This document shows positions 1 through 16,012 of a DNA stretch of 64,000 bases, one piece after another. The notes below the pieces were generated by a model, which was not told the DNA's origin, made no database searches, and worked only from the letters and a program-made list of their open reading frames with translations. The DNA is from Thysanoteuthis rhombus. Its lineage: Eukaryota > Mollusca > Cephalopoda > Oegopsida > Thysanoteuthidae. The stretch's first letter is position 1, and each line of letters opens with the position of its first letter. Both the position numbers and the translations under genes were made by a program. The DNA is taken from NCBI GenBank assembly GCA_963457665.1, contig OY735206.1, positions 57,856,735 to 57,920,734 on the forward strand, written 5' to 3'.

Positions 1-199
1 TTTTTGTATTTTTAGACAGATTACAGTAAAATTGTTTGATGTAGAAAAAATCAACGGAGATAAGGGAAAATTGTTTTTGGCCAAAACAGTAAAAATTATT
101 CCATCAGACCTGTCCAGGAAATATTCAAGAATCACATATAACATAATTTAATCTAACCTGATTGGACAAAATGCTCATATAGGAGCTTGGAATATTCAT

Positions 200-630
200 C
201 CAGCGATCTTTCATGTTTCACAGAAGTCTTTCAAGATTTTCTTTTGCAATCATTATTGGCTGCCTTATTGCATTCTCTCCAATCTCGTCCATGGTCTTAA
301 ATCAGTTTTTGGAAAGGTGAAAGTCATTGGGAGACAGATTAAGACGATACTGGAAGGCAGGCACACATAACTGTTTGATACGATAATTTTCCAAAGAACC
401 CTGCACAAGACATGAAGAATGACTTGACCGATCATTGAGGATGCAAAGTACACAATCCCGCCCCATGACGTCTTGTTGTCCAATGATTATCTTCATGGGA
501 GAGTAAGATATCCCTTATAATTGGCTGCGAACTTATATCGAGGCAATGAAACCAGTTGTTAGGATATTCAAAATAGCTTGATACTTTTTTGATAGGACAC
601 ATATTGCCAGAGTGAGTAGATTTATACAAA
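200..630 (-). mobile_element. Decayed mariner-like transposase, C-terminal part
   Basis: Read on the minus strand, two frames joined by a frameshift give a stretch like the end of a Tc1/mariner-family DDE/D transposase. Around 310-400 the frame reads LENYRIKQLCVPAFQYRL followed by NLSPNDFHLSKN, which resembles the family's (Y)SPDLAPxDFxLFPxL segment carrying the third catalytic acidic residue; that Asp (in NDF) is still present. The preceding NDRSSHSS corresponds weakly to the DNAPxH block, whose Asp is displaced. A stop interrupts the frame after HLSKN, and downstream KTMDEIGENAIRQ continues in the same frame. No inverted terminal repeats were recognised and the 5' half is missing or unrecognisable. 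The family call rests on this one motif region, so another DDE transposon is possible. Confidence 0.45.
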
Positions 631-639
631 ATTCATTAT

Positions 640-1215
640 CACATTGTGTTAGCAGCACTCCCCAGGGTATATGTACAAAATGATCAAGGCGAAACGTATA
701 TTTTTAAAACCAATGAATTCTATTGGGAACACATAGAATTAAATTCACACTTTCATATTTCTTCTCTTCTTAATTATATTCGAAAAAGTCGTTAAAGACA
801 GACTGTCGGATAGAACAAAGCTCGAAAGTTGTTTTAATATTCTCTAAAGACTTCGTGTAGCTACTACTTCTCTTGTGTATATTATGATATTTTTATGAAT
901 ATTCTAACACCTGCTTGCATATCTTTTTACTAACTAAGATATCAGATCTTAAGCAAAATGATTGGAGAGTTGGAGGCATTAGCATAGTAATATCCGAAAT
1001 TGTTTAACAAGAGCCTCAAATGCCTAAAAGATTTGAACATAGAAGTTTTGAATTTTGGCCACATATTTTGCTGATATATATCTGAGACTCTTTTGCAATT
1101 AATTTGGGGGCACTGAACTTACATATCGCATTAGTTGTTTGTTTCTCACACATCAAGTTTTTGCTCTACAGCATACCACCATTTTTTGTATTAAATTTGA
1201 TTTTCGAGTGTGTTA
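640..1215. other. Anonymous AT-rich DNA
   Basis: No open frame of useful length and no recognised repeat. Nothing here is supported as a gene. Confidence 0.5.
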
Positions 1216-1219
1216 ACCA

Positions 1220-1440
1220 TTGTGTGTATACACCATTTGTCTCAGTCACCTTATTTGTTTAGAGCTTCATCATACTGGTACATTAGACTCAGTCTGATGA
1301 GAAAAGAAGAAATATGTTCTCTAGAAGTCACAAGAAACATAGTTATTTCGTGTATCCTCTATGTTGACCGATTGAAAGGCTGACCATTTTGAGACCCACT
1401 CAGGCATATGCTTGATTTTCTTATTGTAGCCCAATGGCCA
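1220..1440 (+). repeat. Dispersed repeat, copy A
   Basis: Shares ordered blocks with 3178-3492: TTTGTTTAGAGCTTCA near the start, CAGTxTGATGAGAA in the middle, then AACATAGxTATTT, GTTGACCxATTxAAAGG, ACCATTxTGAGACC and ACTCAGGC near the end. Copy A is shorter because copy B holds about 90 extra bases between the TGATGAGAA block and the AACATAG block. The family is unknown to me; a non-autonomous transposon is the likeliest explanation. The boundaries are where similarity fades, not defined termini. Confidence 0.7.
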
Positions 1441-3177
1441 TAAAGAAGTAACCGATTAAAATTATTTTTACAGTCACCTCATTCCGATTCTTCTCACTTA
1501 ATTTAGAATACCGTTCTAACAAACAATAACAAGTATCAATCTGCAGATTAACAGATAATTCCGTCGACTCTGACATATCAGATGAAAATTTTGAAATTGA
1601 AAAAAAAAACAAAAAAAAAAAACTGATGCCTGAAGTGAAGGAACTTTAGTCAAAAATAAGCTCAGGATAATACAGAATTGAATCACCTAGCCTCAATCAA
1701 CGAATAGACCAAGTGACAAATATAGTGATAAGTTATTTTTCTTTTCCCCCACTCAGATGTTTCTACTGGGTCAGCTCTACTTGAGACACCACTTGACTTG
1801 AAATTCAAAATTCTCCCAGGCATCTTCTAAAAGCGTTTTTTTGAACTTCAGTACAGAAATCTCGTGAATATCTTTCAATAAAACTTCCTCGATTTTTTTT
1901 GTAATTTTGTGCGGATGAACATTTTTGCATTTTTTTTTTTTTTTTGGACTCCCCATATATTTTACCAGGCATACTAGACACACCTATAGGTTCAGAGCCT
2001 TGCTAATTTGCTCGAGTACACCTTGCAGATACTTTCTATTCTAAATACTTTTTCTTGCTTTTGGGGAAAATGTATTCTTGGGCACGGTCATCTATTTTTT
2101 CATATGGAATAGTTGCAATAGAAGTAAAGACATATACAGCTGAACGTATGAACCCCTTTCCCTTTTTATCCAGCGAGCAAAATCAGGTAAAAATATTGAC
2201 AGCAATCAATAATCATTTATTTCTTATCTGATGAAGTATTATTAACCGAGGTTTCTCAAGGTTGGAATCGTGACGCCCCCTGAGGTCCTATGACCATTGA
2301 TAGCGTTGCAAAAATATTTTAAAATCTTCATTTATTTTTATAATTATTTGTGTTTGTTTTGGGGAAATGTTTCTTTTAGCAGGAAAAAAATATTGAGGAT
2401 TTTCTTCTATTCTTGTCTAATTGTGTCAGAGCTGCTTGACATACAACAGCGATTCACCCAATGGCTGGTGTGGCGTGTATTATTATCATTTGATCCGGAT
2501 GCCGTATAAACACAAGTATGACAGATAGGCTTATTTACAGCATATACTATCAGTAAATGACGCATTCTTCTGTTGAGGATATTTTTTTTTTTGGTGATAG
2601 GCTTCTTTAGAAAGCTTCATTCCAAGACAGTCACTCATTCCCAATATCTGCCGATGCAATTTATGTTATTTTCTTTTGTATTCCTTTCTTTGTTTAACAT
2701 ATTCTTTGTTATCATGGTACAATGTGTGAATGTTCTCCTGTTGGGATCCTCAGTTATTTACAATAGAACTGTTTCGGGGATTTTTAAAACAAATACATCA
2801 ACGGGTTGTCAATCAGCACGTGAGTACCTCACCCCCATAGTTTTTATGTCTTAATGGAATCTTTTACCTTGCTCATTACTTACGTTACATAGATTTTTGG
2901 GATAGTTATCGATATGAAATTTGGAAAAATGACCCATAATGCTCACATTACATATCATATAATGGAAATATTGAAGCATTGCTTGGAGAAGATATATGTA
3001 TATCTTCAGCGTTTTCCATCCCTGGAATATTTCTTCACACCTACCACAGATGAATTCCATGCACTTTTGTCAATATAATTCATGGAGCTTGTTAAATATT
3101 GATCCCTCATTAGTTTTCTGATTGTTGGTCTGTCAAATACCCAAGATTCATTTTTCACGACTGATATCAGAAATTGC
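1441..3177. other. Anonymous AT-rich DNA between two repeat copies
   Basis: Contains A-rich runs near 1600-1621 and 1930-1945 and short open frames without recognisable domains (for example 2573-2854 on the plus strand). I see no gene, RNA or mobile element here. Confidence 0.5.
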
Positions 3178-3492
3178 CGTGTGTATATTCAAAAAACAAT
3201 CACTTTCTTTGTTTAGAGCTTCAACATACTGCTATATTATAATCAGTTTGATGAGAAGAAGGAGAAGAAATATGAGTTTTCTCAGTCTACTAATGGTGGA
3301 TTTCTTTATCCTATATTCAAGCATTTTATCACAATATAGTTCTTCAAGGTCCAAATACTATCCCTCAGGCACATAAAAACATAGCTATTTAGTGTATCTG
3401 CCTCGTTGACCAATTAAAAGGTTAACCATTCTGAGACCTACTCAGGCTTGTGTACGTGCGTTTTTGCTTGGTTTTCCCTTTTTAGCCCGAAA
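3178..3492 (+). repeat. Dispersed repeat, copy B with extra segment
   Basis: Second copy of the repeat at 1220-1440, in the same orientation, about 2 kb away. It keeps the TTTGTTTAGAGCTTCA, GTTGACCAATTAAAAGG and CTACTCAGGC blocks. A segment of roughly 90 bases (about 3285-3375) is absent from copy A, so either B gained an insertion or A lost it. Divergence between copies is substantial, so the duplication is not recent. Confidence 0.7.
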
Positions 3493-4483
3493 ACTTGACC
3501 GGACAAAAGTAGCAACCATGTACATGATTTTCCAGCTCCTACTTTATTATTAGAATGCAAGTGGCAGTTTTTCTTGCTTTCCCTTGGTCAATGGTCACAA
3601 CTTGACAACACAGGGCTCTCAAACTTGATCTTAAGCCAAATACTTGTCCTGGTTTCCAAGTCAAACTTGAAAGTAAGCCAAGTACACCTTTTTTCACAAA
3701 ACCACCAATATCCATCTTTTGACTGGGTATACAGAAGCTTCCACATACAAAACAATTAGTTGATACCAAGTGAAAAATCTTGGTAACGGAAAAAAGTGAA
3801 AATATTAGGTAGTGTTATTTTTCGATTAAGGTAAATATGGCCTATGAATTACAAAGCGGTTTGATATAGTGATATCTGTGGTTTCCAATTATATCTGCAT
3901 CAGCCACTTTGGCAGCATGCCTAGATTTTCTGAAATCGTCGCTGATCCTTTTACAAGGCGCTATTAGAAAGTACGTACATTTGTTTACAAATTTGTATTC
4001 TTCTGTCAGTGGTTATATTGAATAACCGTATTCCCAGTAATCGACGAAATTGAGCCGCATATTTTTTTCTGCCTCTCTATATGTGTCGCTGGGTGGTCAT
4101 GGTTTCATTTTTGGTGCCACAACCTTAAGAAATATGCATTGGTACATCAGTAGGCACTATAAGAAACGTTTCACTTTGTTTGCATTGGAAAATTGTTTTT
4201 TGAAAAAAAAAAAAGGCTTCCATGGCTCTCTATGGTCATTTTGGACCTTTTTTCTGGGGATAATTAAAGATTATCTCTCAATTCATTTTAGATCGATTCA
4301 ATTTAAGATTTATTACTAAAAGTGATTCTGCATAGTTTTGTTTGTTCTTTTCATTCTAGTATACGCATTGTATGATGATTCATTTATGCTAAGTACAGAT
4401 ATTCATACTGTGATTACATTTTACTTGTAACATGCAGGGAAACTGTCTTTGGAAAGATCCATGCCGTATTTTTTTACTGATAT
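3493..4483. other. Anonymous AT-rich DNA
   Basis: No supported gene. Overlapping open frames on both strands near 3540-3770 reflect a locally higher GC content and carry no recognised domain. Confidence 0.5.
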
Positions 4484-8763
<4,280 letters not shown>

Positions 8764-8821
8764 TTATGGTTTCAAATTACGACTAGTAACCGACTATCTT
8801 ACCGACTGAGCTAAAATGACG
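8764..8821 (-). repeat. tRNA-like sequence, probable SINE head or pseudogene
   Basis: On the minus strand an exact Pol III A-box-like block TAGCTCAGTCGG is followed by a GTCGGTTACTAGTCGTAA stretch that resembles an anticodon arm, then TTTGAAACC, a shortened B-box remnant. The variable and T-arm region is deleted, so it cannot be a functional tRNA. A tRNA-derived SINE or tRNA pseudogene is inferred. The body of a SINE could not be defined. Confidence 0.5.
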
Positions 8822-8874
8822 AGTCTTATATACCTGCAAAAACATGTGCTACAAATACTCAATTTCATTCAAGT

Positions 8875-8876
8875 AA

Positions 8877-8909
<33 letters not shown>

Positions 8910-8931
8910 CATATGTGTGTGTGTGTGTGTA

Positions 8932-8966
<35 letters not shown>

Positions 8967-8991
8967 TACACACAGACACACACATACACAC

Positions 8992-9026
<35 letters not shown>

Positions 9027-9116
9027 TATATATATATGTATATATATATATATACACATATATATATACACATATATATATACACATATATATATACACA
9101 TATTTATATATATTTT
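8875..9116. repeat. Compound microsatellite with a GATA array
   Basis: In order: (TA)n with ATG interruptions, (GT)n, about eight GATA units (8934-8966), (CA)n with CATA steps, (TA)n, then four tandem copies of a 14-base unit of the form acacatatatatat at about 9050-9104. Open frames in it are repeat-encoded. Confidence 0.95.
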
Positions 9117-9895
9117 GGACTTTTATACAATTTTTACAGAACAGAAAAGTTGAAGTAAACATCTTCAGTCGGATTAGAAATCGGTGAGGGAATATAACCT
9201 GCAGCAATCAGTCTTGTCTTAATCTTTATTTCATTCTTCATCTTACCTCTCCATCGCTTTCCAAGCAAAATCCACCTATTTTGTTAGTCTAATAATCTCC
9301 AGACGCACCTGCTTTCCTTTTAAGCATCATTTTTTTTCTAACATCCCTTCCTTCTATTTCCCCTACAATATTGTTTTCCCCTGTTCTTTGGATAATACAT
9401 GTGGTTATCGGAATGTTTCAATATCAAGAATAATTTACGATTTGAAACACAAGCCAAAATAATGCTGACTATTTTATATTCTGAGTTTTCTATTTTCTTC
9501 AATTTTAGTCCTTTTGGTATAATTGCATTTCAATTTAGGCCATGTTCTGTTATGTAAAATACGCAACAGTTTTAGGGATGTAATAAGATGACAAAACATG
9601 AGAACAGACTTATGTCCAAACTGGCCGAATGAGCACATAAAAAAATATTATTATTGAATATATTATTTTGAAGTAGGTGAATAATTATCCATTATTCCAT
9701 TATGGTATCAAACTTGATGCAGAGTCTTGAAACGCATGTTATACAGCTTGTAATTGATTCTAGGAATTGTAAACGTTATCTGATGCTGTGAATAACCGGC
9801 AGGTCAAGAAAAAATTGACTATGTGTACACAGTGTACACAAGAATCAAACATCCCAACCATTGCCGTGAAAGAAAACCCTTTTTTTGTAAAGTAC
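9117..9895. other. Anonymous AT-rich DNA
   Basis: No supported feature. Short pyrimidine-rich stretches near 9300-9380 carry no recognisable signal. Confidence 0.5.
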
Positions 9896-10395
9896 ATTCA
9901 TCATCATTATAATCATCATCATCAGTCTTCTATAGTTCGTAGTTGGACATAGACCTCCCTTAGGATTCGCCATATCTCTCTATTGTAAACATAACAGAGC
10001 CAATACTTTCTGGACTAGTCCAGATTGTCTCGCCATCTCATATTCCGCCAGCCTCAGTTCCACACTTGATCTTTGGAGATCTACGTTATGAGTCGTGATG
10101 TCTGTCTTGTCTGCTATTTTTGCAACATGACCAGCCCATTGCCATTTAAATTTCTCAAAGGAGAGTTTTCGGAACTCCCCTTTTCCCTCTAATATTCTGT
10201 GCTGTCTTGTGGTCTCTCCCTGAGATGTTGAGCATGGTTCTCTTTTATGTATGTTACATGGTTCTCAGTTCGAGGTTCAGCATCTTGGCTGGGTTCCATA
10301 TTTACCCTCCATAGGTTACTATCAGGAGGATACTGTTGTTGTGTACATTTCTTTTTATGACAAATGGGATTTCCTCGTTCTTGAAAGTTGAGCTC
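9896..10395 (-). mobile_element. RTE-type LINE, 3' end relic with triplet tail
   Basis: The minus strand encodes, through several frameshifts and stops, the C-terminal part of an RTE-clade reverse transcriptase polyprotein: a block like TYGAETW (here VTYGG), a degenerate EPCSTSQGETTRQHRI segment, and KWQWAGHVAKIAD. It ends with TATGTCCAACTACGAACTAT followed by an ATGATGATGAT-rich tail (9896-9925 on the plus strand). The WAGHVARM block and the short triplet tail are characteristic of RTE elements. The copy is 5'-truncated and keeps none of the catalytic RT motifs. Other copies of the same family lie at 24100-27010, 34430-34755, 36250-36960, 42835-43490, 54960-55290 and 61815-62810. Confidence 0.8.
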
Positions 10396-10495
10396 GTTCA
10401 CCTGCTTGATTTCTCTTTATATTTGTTTTTTCACATTTGACTCCAGTTTATATCATTTTTTATCGGTGCTAGTCAATGAAAAAAACATACGTGCA

Positions 10496-10615
10496 CGTAC
10501 ACACACACACCCGTATACACACACGCACACAGACACACACACACACACACACAAAATAAATGTATATATTAAGAGAGAGAGAGGGAGAGAGAGAGGGAAA
10601 GAGAGAGAAAGTGAT
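10496..10615. repeat. (CA)n and (GA)n microsatellites
   Basis: Imperfect (CA)n at about 10497-10553 followed after a short AT spacer by a GA-rich run at about 10571-10612. Confidence 0.95.
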
Positions 10616-10619
10616 ATTT

Positions 10620-11219
10620 ACTGAGCTTGTGTTAGTTTTGCAAATGGTGAGACAAGGGAACCTGGAGAATCTTCAATAAAGAGAAGGTCTGCGTCTCTAC
10701 CTATATATTAGCATGAAATATTTTTTCTCTTTGTTTCCCTTCTGTATTTTGACTTGAAAACCAAGCTCTAGCCCAGGTAGGAAATACCTAGATACCCATG
10801 CCAGGAATCAGGTGAAAAATAACCACTAAGTACAATTAGCGTACTCTAGCACAAAGACTCAAGTATAGGATGCCCGTTGCTATCAAACAACGTGCTCAAA
10901 CTTGACGATTTTGATAAGGTTACAAGTTCGTCCCCACCCAAAAAATGACGTAAATGTTAAACCGTCGAAATACATCCGATTCGAAAGATTCAGTGTTTTT
11001 TCTTGAAAAATTGGCCAAAGCAAATACTTGTTTAAGCCTAGTAGGATAGCTCCTCTGCTTGCAAACTTGAAGCAGATCGATCATTCGTATACCATCAAAG
11101 AATGGGTTGAAAAACTCAATTTTCTAATGTCATTAGCGCGTAGATAAAGGATATCACATTCAATCGATACATCTCGGACAAGTTTCAATGGTCATTTATC
11201 AAAGTCAATCATTAGTTTA
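10620..11219. other. Anonymous DNA
   Basis: No open frame, repeat or RNA recognised. Confidence 0.5.
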
Positions 11220-11580
11220 CAAGAATAAATGTTAACAAATGTAATGCAGTACATGCTCATGTACACGTGCGAAGACACATGCACAAGCATACATTAACAT
11301 TCCTGTGAGACCATGCAAGTGTGTATGCACACGCATGTTCACACAAGCAAACACATTGGCGCATAAACACAATCATACACTCATGAGCCTATACAGAAGC
11401 GTACGCATGCCAGTGAGCTAACACTCACACAAATTCTCACACGGAACATGGATTTACATATGTACACACATGTACTCACACATACATGTACAAATAATGA
11501 TATATACAACTACACATGCAAACACTCTCACACACAATATATATATTTATGTGTGTGTGCATGTGTGTGTGTTGATATTG
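11220..11580. repeat. Degenerate ACAC/CATG-rich cryptic repeat
   Basis: A 360-base stretch with a strong excess of short ACAC, CACA, CATG and TACA words but no strict period, ending in a true (GT)n run at about 11550-11570. It looks like an old (CA)n array eroded by mutation, or a minisatellite with scrambled units. Confidence 0.65.
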
Positions 11581-11954
11581 GATGGGTAGATTCTATCCGG
11601 CACAATGGCGAAAATATTTTTTGACTTGGAGGATAAAATGGAATAGTTGAATACATATTTATTCTTGGAACCGTGATAGGGAGTGACTCCTGCATTTTAA
11701 ACGAGTTAGATAAATGAAGAGACAATATAAAGGAACGAGGGTTTTCTGTATTGCCACCCATTAGCAACAAAAAAAAATCCAGTTTTCTTTTCTTTTTTTC
11801 CTCCATCCCCCCCCCTCTCGAACGTATTGAATCGACTATAATTAACTTATCCAGTCCCTAGGAATCTGTAGATTTCTGAGTCATAGGAAGAAAAAGTATG
11901 CTGCTATTTTCATGAAGTATCTATAGTCAGCATTACGGGAATTCAAAATAAGTA
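11581..11954. other. Anonymous DNA
   Basis: A minus-strand open frame of 92 codons starts at 11806 in a C-rich run and ends in the GT repeat. It has no recognised domain and is probably not a gene. Confidence 0.45.
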
Positions 11955-12040
11955 TACTGGGGTCTGCTTGCAGAGTGTAATAGCTAGCACGTCTGCCTCT
12001 AGCGTAGAAAGTCCAAAGTTCGATTCCCAGTAAAATCGAG
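11955..12040 (+). repeat. tRNA-like sequence (Gln/Glu-like), probable SINE head or pseudogene
   Basis: The stretch contains GTGTAATAGCTAGCACGTCTG, which resembles the D-arm/A-box region of animal tRNA-Gln or tRNA-Glu, then GCCTCTAGCGTAGAAAGTCC where an anticodon arm would lie, then AAGTTCGATTCCCAG, a near-perfect B box. The acceptor strands do not pair well, so a working tRNA is unlikely. It abuts the 3'-truncated end of the minus-strand LINE relic at 12080-13265. Confidence 0.55.
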
Positions 12041-12079
12041 GAGAGTGAAAAAGTTTTCATTAGGGAACGTGCATAAAAT

Positions 12080-13265
12080 TGTCCATGAGTAGCCTGTGGT
12101 TTACATCAGGTTTGTGAAGAGACAAATGATGATTAACAATGGCGACAAGCCATCTCCTTCCAAAATTTCTTTTCGCATTCTAACATTCCCAAGCTCAGCT
12201 TCTGCTGCTGTTAATGAAACCTTGCAGTCATTCATGCTGATCACTTTTTCGTCAATTCCTATCATCTTCAGGCATTGAATGATCCATGAACTTAGTATAA
12301 AGTCGTATACCTTTCAATAGCTGACCCAGGCAATACAGTGATTAATGCTTTTCGTGTAGTCATTTAAAATGAATTTATCAATCGAGAGTTGATGTTTTGT
12401 TCCACGAGATTGCTTTTTTCACCCTTTTCGTTCGGTTGGAAAAAGTCCAGTTCTTTCTATTCAGTCATACATTTACTCAGAAAGCGTGCCAGTTGAAATC
12501 TCCTACGTATAAAATTGTTGATAACATTCCCTTTCGTCGTATCATTTACTTGTAGGACGGTTCTTCGAAAAGCCACCGATTTTGGCACTATGCCGGTTCC
12601 GATAATTTCCTACATTTGACTTGCAATTCTCTTGGGGGAGACTTGCTAATTGCATAATCCAGTATGCTTGGAATCCATCCACACCAGAGGCCTTCCAGTT
12701 AGATACCTTCTTTAAATTGACGTTTTCGGTTATTTAATGTAATTTTAGCTCCCGGTCTGGGTATTATTTGTCATTCCGTTTTTGACGTCTCCAGTCCACC
12801 GAGCATTTCTGTTGTGCTCTTTCCATCATGTATCGCCCCAGAATGCAATGGCTTGCTCAGCATCTGGTTCAACCCTTTCATGTATCATTCCAAAATTAAA
12901 TTCCCTACACAATTTGGCTAGATCGATCGTGAACTTTCTATTCTGTTTGAATCGTTCATTACGATAATCATTTCCTTTAATCTTTTTGCTTCATCCCCAG
13001 CCATATTTCTTTTTTCCAATCACCTGGCTGGCCACATTGGTACCTTTTAACTTAATCTTGAACCACGCAATACTTGGTTTTCATTCGGTTTCTTTCTTCT
13101 TTGCTGCTGTTTATCCAGAAACTTCTGCGATGTTCGTATGTAATCTTCTTTCCCATTTATCATGAAGTTCTCCTTTAGTCTTCCTGGCTCGCTCTTTCAT
13201 TCTTTTAGCCTTATATACTTTTCTATAAAATAGGTTTGGTAGATAGAATCGGTGGCTCAGCTAAA
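12080..13265 (-). mobile_element. R2/R4-like LINE, decayed reverse transcriptase region
   Basis: Minus-strand frames, stitched across many frameshifts, follow a non-LTR reverse transcriptase family that carries a restriction-like endonuclease. Recognisable blocks in order are FKQNRKFTIDLAKLCREF, EPDAEQAIAFWGDT followed by WKEHNRNARWTGDV, then KVSNWKASGVDGFQAYW (RT fingers, the PGxDGI motif), a GTGIVPKSVAFRRTVL-like stretch, IDKFILNDYTKSINHCIAW, a motif A relic WVSYxKVYDF in which the first catalytic Asp is replaced, and a motif B relic EGDGLSPLL. Motif C (xxDD) is missing because the copy stops at about 12080. The same family's C-terminal endonuclease region is found at 51590-51835, 53130-54235 and 54295-54775. 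Assignment to an R2/R4-like clade is by remembered family resemblance. Confidence 0.7.
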
Positions 13266-14010
13266 TGTATTGTTCGAGAAAAAGAGCAAATGCACTTGAA
13301 GTGTGGAGTTCAGAAGATTTCTATAATGTTGTTCAAGAGGATATGATGGTCCTTTAAATTTTTGAACTAAGATGGGGACAGATGAAAAGATTCAGATGGC
13401 ATAAGCAAGTTGCATGATCCTACTAGCTCTAATGGTTTATCGAAACTAATATGGGTAAGAAGTCATTGACGACTGTCATGTATGGAATCAAGAATACAGG
13501 AAATAAACTTTGAGTCGTTGAATGAGTTTCGAAATCTTTTGGTGGAGCACCTTCTCTTCTGGGTGGTTATGCTGAAGTTTCTGTTAAGGAAACTTCTAGT
13601 AAAGGCAATTCATGCGTTACACGAATTCTAGACGTTTTTCATACAGATGGTCAAAGGTGGAAATCGTTGTCATCCTTTTGTTTGAAGTGTTATATCAGCT
13701 TCCAATCATGAAAGTTATGCATCTTGGATCATATATTGGAGAACTACAAAATCAAATAATCTTCAAGTGTTATCTGCATTACACAATTATAGGGAAAAAC
13801 TTTCATGTACGTTTTCGAAAAAATAATCAACAATAACTCGAGATAACAATTCCTTAGAGATATCTGTATGTATATATCACAAAATATGTACCCAGGCATT
13901 TTCATGTTTTATTTATAAATAAGAATAAGTACCTGTAAAAGTGGATTATTCCTCATCTTCAGAGTTAGAAAATAGCTGATGTCTAGTTTATTGTAGGGTT
14001 TTTTTAAATT
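13266..14010. other. Anonymous DNA
   Basis: No supported feature. A plus-strand open frame at 13612-13836 (74 codons) has no recognised domain. Confidence 0.45.
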
Positions 14011-15677
14011 TTAATCTTTGAAATGTAACAAAGCTGAAAAAATACAGGATTTGAATTCCTTGGCATAGAAACATTCTCTATAGAATGGTTCTACTAGTTG
14101 AACGGAATACCACCTGGTTTTGCAATTAGTAGGAATCTTCAATGAAATAGAACCACCATTGAAAACTTCATATAAATACATTCGTTTTGCCTGAGATGAA
14201 TCTGAAATCCATTTGTTAGTTTCTGCAGTAGGACAGTCCAAGTTGGCAGTAGTCGAGTGGAGAGTATTCAATGATAGATGTTTGGTAAGTGTGAGAAATA
14301 GCTGAATGAATGGGATGGCGTACGTGCCTGATTGAAATGTGCGATAGGATGTCTCTTAAATACAACTTTATTGTGATTTATACAGGATTTTGTTCTCCAG
14401 AAAAGCATTCTGCCGATATTTCGGTACATATGGGCGTGCTTAATCTGGTTAGTGAACAGTTCTTGCACTCATCTAACTACAAAGTATAGCAATTGTTATC
14501 CACATCATTTTAACTATTGTTTGAAATGGTCACAAAAATATTATTCGTATTATCAGTTTTTTTTATGAGATACATTTCCAATTGATATACATCTTGAATG
14601 ATAATCAATATACAGTAATGAATAAGCTGAGGTCGAAAAATATCCACACTTACACAATATTCTCAAAATAGCTGAGAACAATGTATTGTTTCTAAACGCA
14701 ACAAGATGAATCAAAATTAAGTTGGCAGTGCAGTTTTTTCCCTATCAATCAAGTAAAGAAGATACAAGTTCCGTCAACATCAGAGAAGAAAATTTCATTG
14801 ACTCAGGGAATTTTATTTGTTTTGTAATTTTCTGTTTCTTTGTAGGTGTCTGGTGATGGTCCTCATCAAAATGTATTACAGACTTGAAGTGTTCGTTTAA
14901 CCCATTAACTATTTACGTAAATCTAATCGTGCTAAATTTGTTATAAAGTTTTTGCTTTATGATGAATATGAATATTTCATAATTCTTTCATCAATGAGAT
15001 TTAATTCTAACTGATCCAGCCTTCTGTTGTTATTTTCTACAAAACTCTTTTATTTCCATATTGAGAGATATTTTCTAGCATAACTTCCTGTTCTTAAATG
15101 TCTGGATCAATGTTGAAGTCATTCATATTCTCGTGAGAGTTTTCAACATCAGTCAATATTGCCCTCACGAAACTGATCTCATATTTCAGTAGATTTTTCG
15201 GTCTCCATTTTCTGTTGGCAAAAAGACATATCAAAATCCCTATCCCGGCATCATTGATCAACCTTCAGAACTTCTTGATCCCCATATGATCTGGTGTTAA
15301 ACTCGATGTAGCTGAATAACCTGTTGTCACGATTGGAATAAAGTTCTTGTTCTTCATGATATCTTGCAACAGAAACCTATTTTAGAAAGCACATCTGAGC
15401 AAACAGCATCAACCTCATCAATAACTCCAGCAGGTACACTTTCATGAATTAAGCGTAATGTAGATTCTCTACCTGCAGACTATTTTCTATCAGTGTTACA
15501 ACGGGTGGACCATTCCTAACTTACTTTCTATAGTTCTTTTCTATGTATCATATTGGCTGAAGTACCAGTAGATACTATCAGAATTAGGATATCCATTCAT
15601 CTTCTAGAATGCTTCTCAAGATATTTTGTTGCCTCAATCAGAGCCTTCAACAAATGGAATGTTTCTTGTTCAAGCCT

Positions 15678-15690
<13 letters not shown>
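14011..15690 (-). pseudogene. Decayed coding region of unknown family
   Basis: The minus strand contains runs of protein-like sequence that pass between frames over more than 1.5 kb. From the upstream side: ETFHLLKALIEATKYLEKHS at about 15630-15690; ESVPAGVIDEVDAVC at about 15400-15450; FIPIVTTGYSATSSLTPDH and then INDAGIGILICLFANRKW and PKNLLKYEISFVRAILTDVE at about 15150-15350; and frames of 66 and 86 codons at 14268-14468 and 14011-14271. The length between stops and the Leu/Ile/Val periodicity are better than neighbouring noise, but I cannot name the family. A DNA-transposon or retroelement protein is the likeliest source. The (CA)n/(TA)n array at 15680-15766 lies at its upstream edge. 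Confidence 0.35.

Positions 15691-15766
<76 letters not shown>
15680..15766. repeat. (CA)n-(TA)n microsatellite
   Basis: About 15 CA units followed directly by about 28 TA units. Frames through it are repeat-encoded. Confidence 0.97.
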
Positions 15767-15768
<2 letters not shown>

Positions 15769-16012
15769 AGGAAATGAATATAATACCTTACATAAAATAC
15801 ATGAAGCAATGCTACTTGTAAGGCAACAGAGAAAAGATTATATTAAATTCACGCGTGTTATATATCCTTACCGACTGAATATTTTGCTTTTAAAATACCC
15901 AAAACGGATAAATGGTAAACTTTTAATGATTATAAGAAGAGAAAATTTATATATTGACCATCATATATAAGAATATAACATTATGATTATACTCATACTT
16001 GTACTGTGAGTA

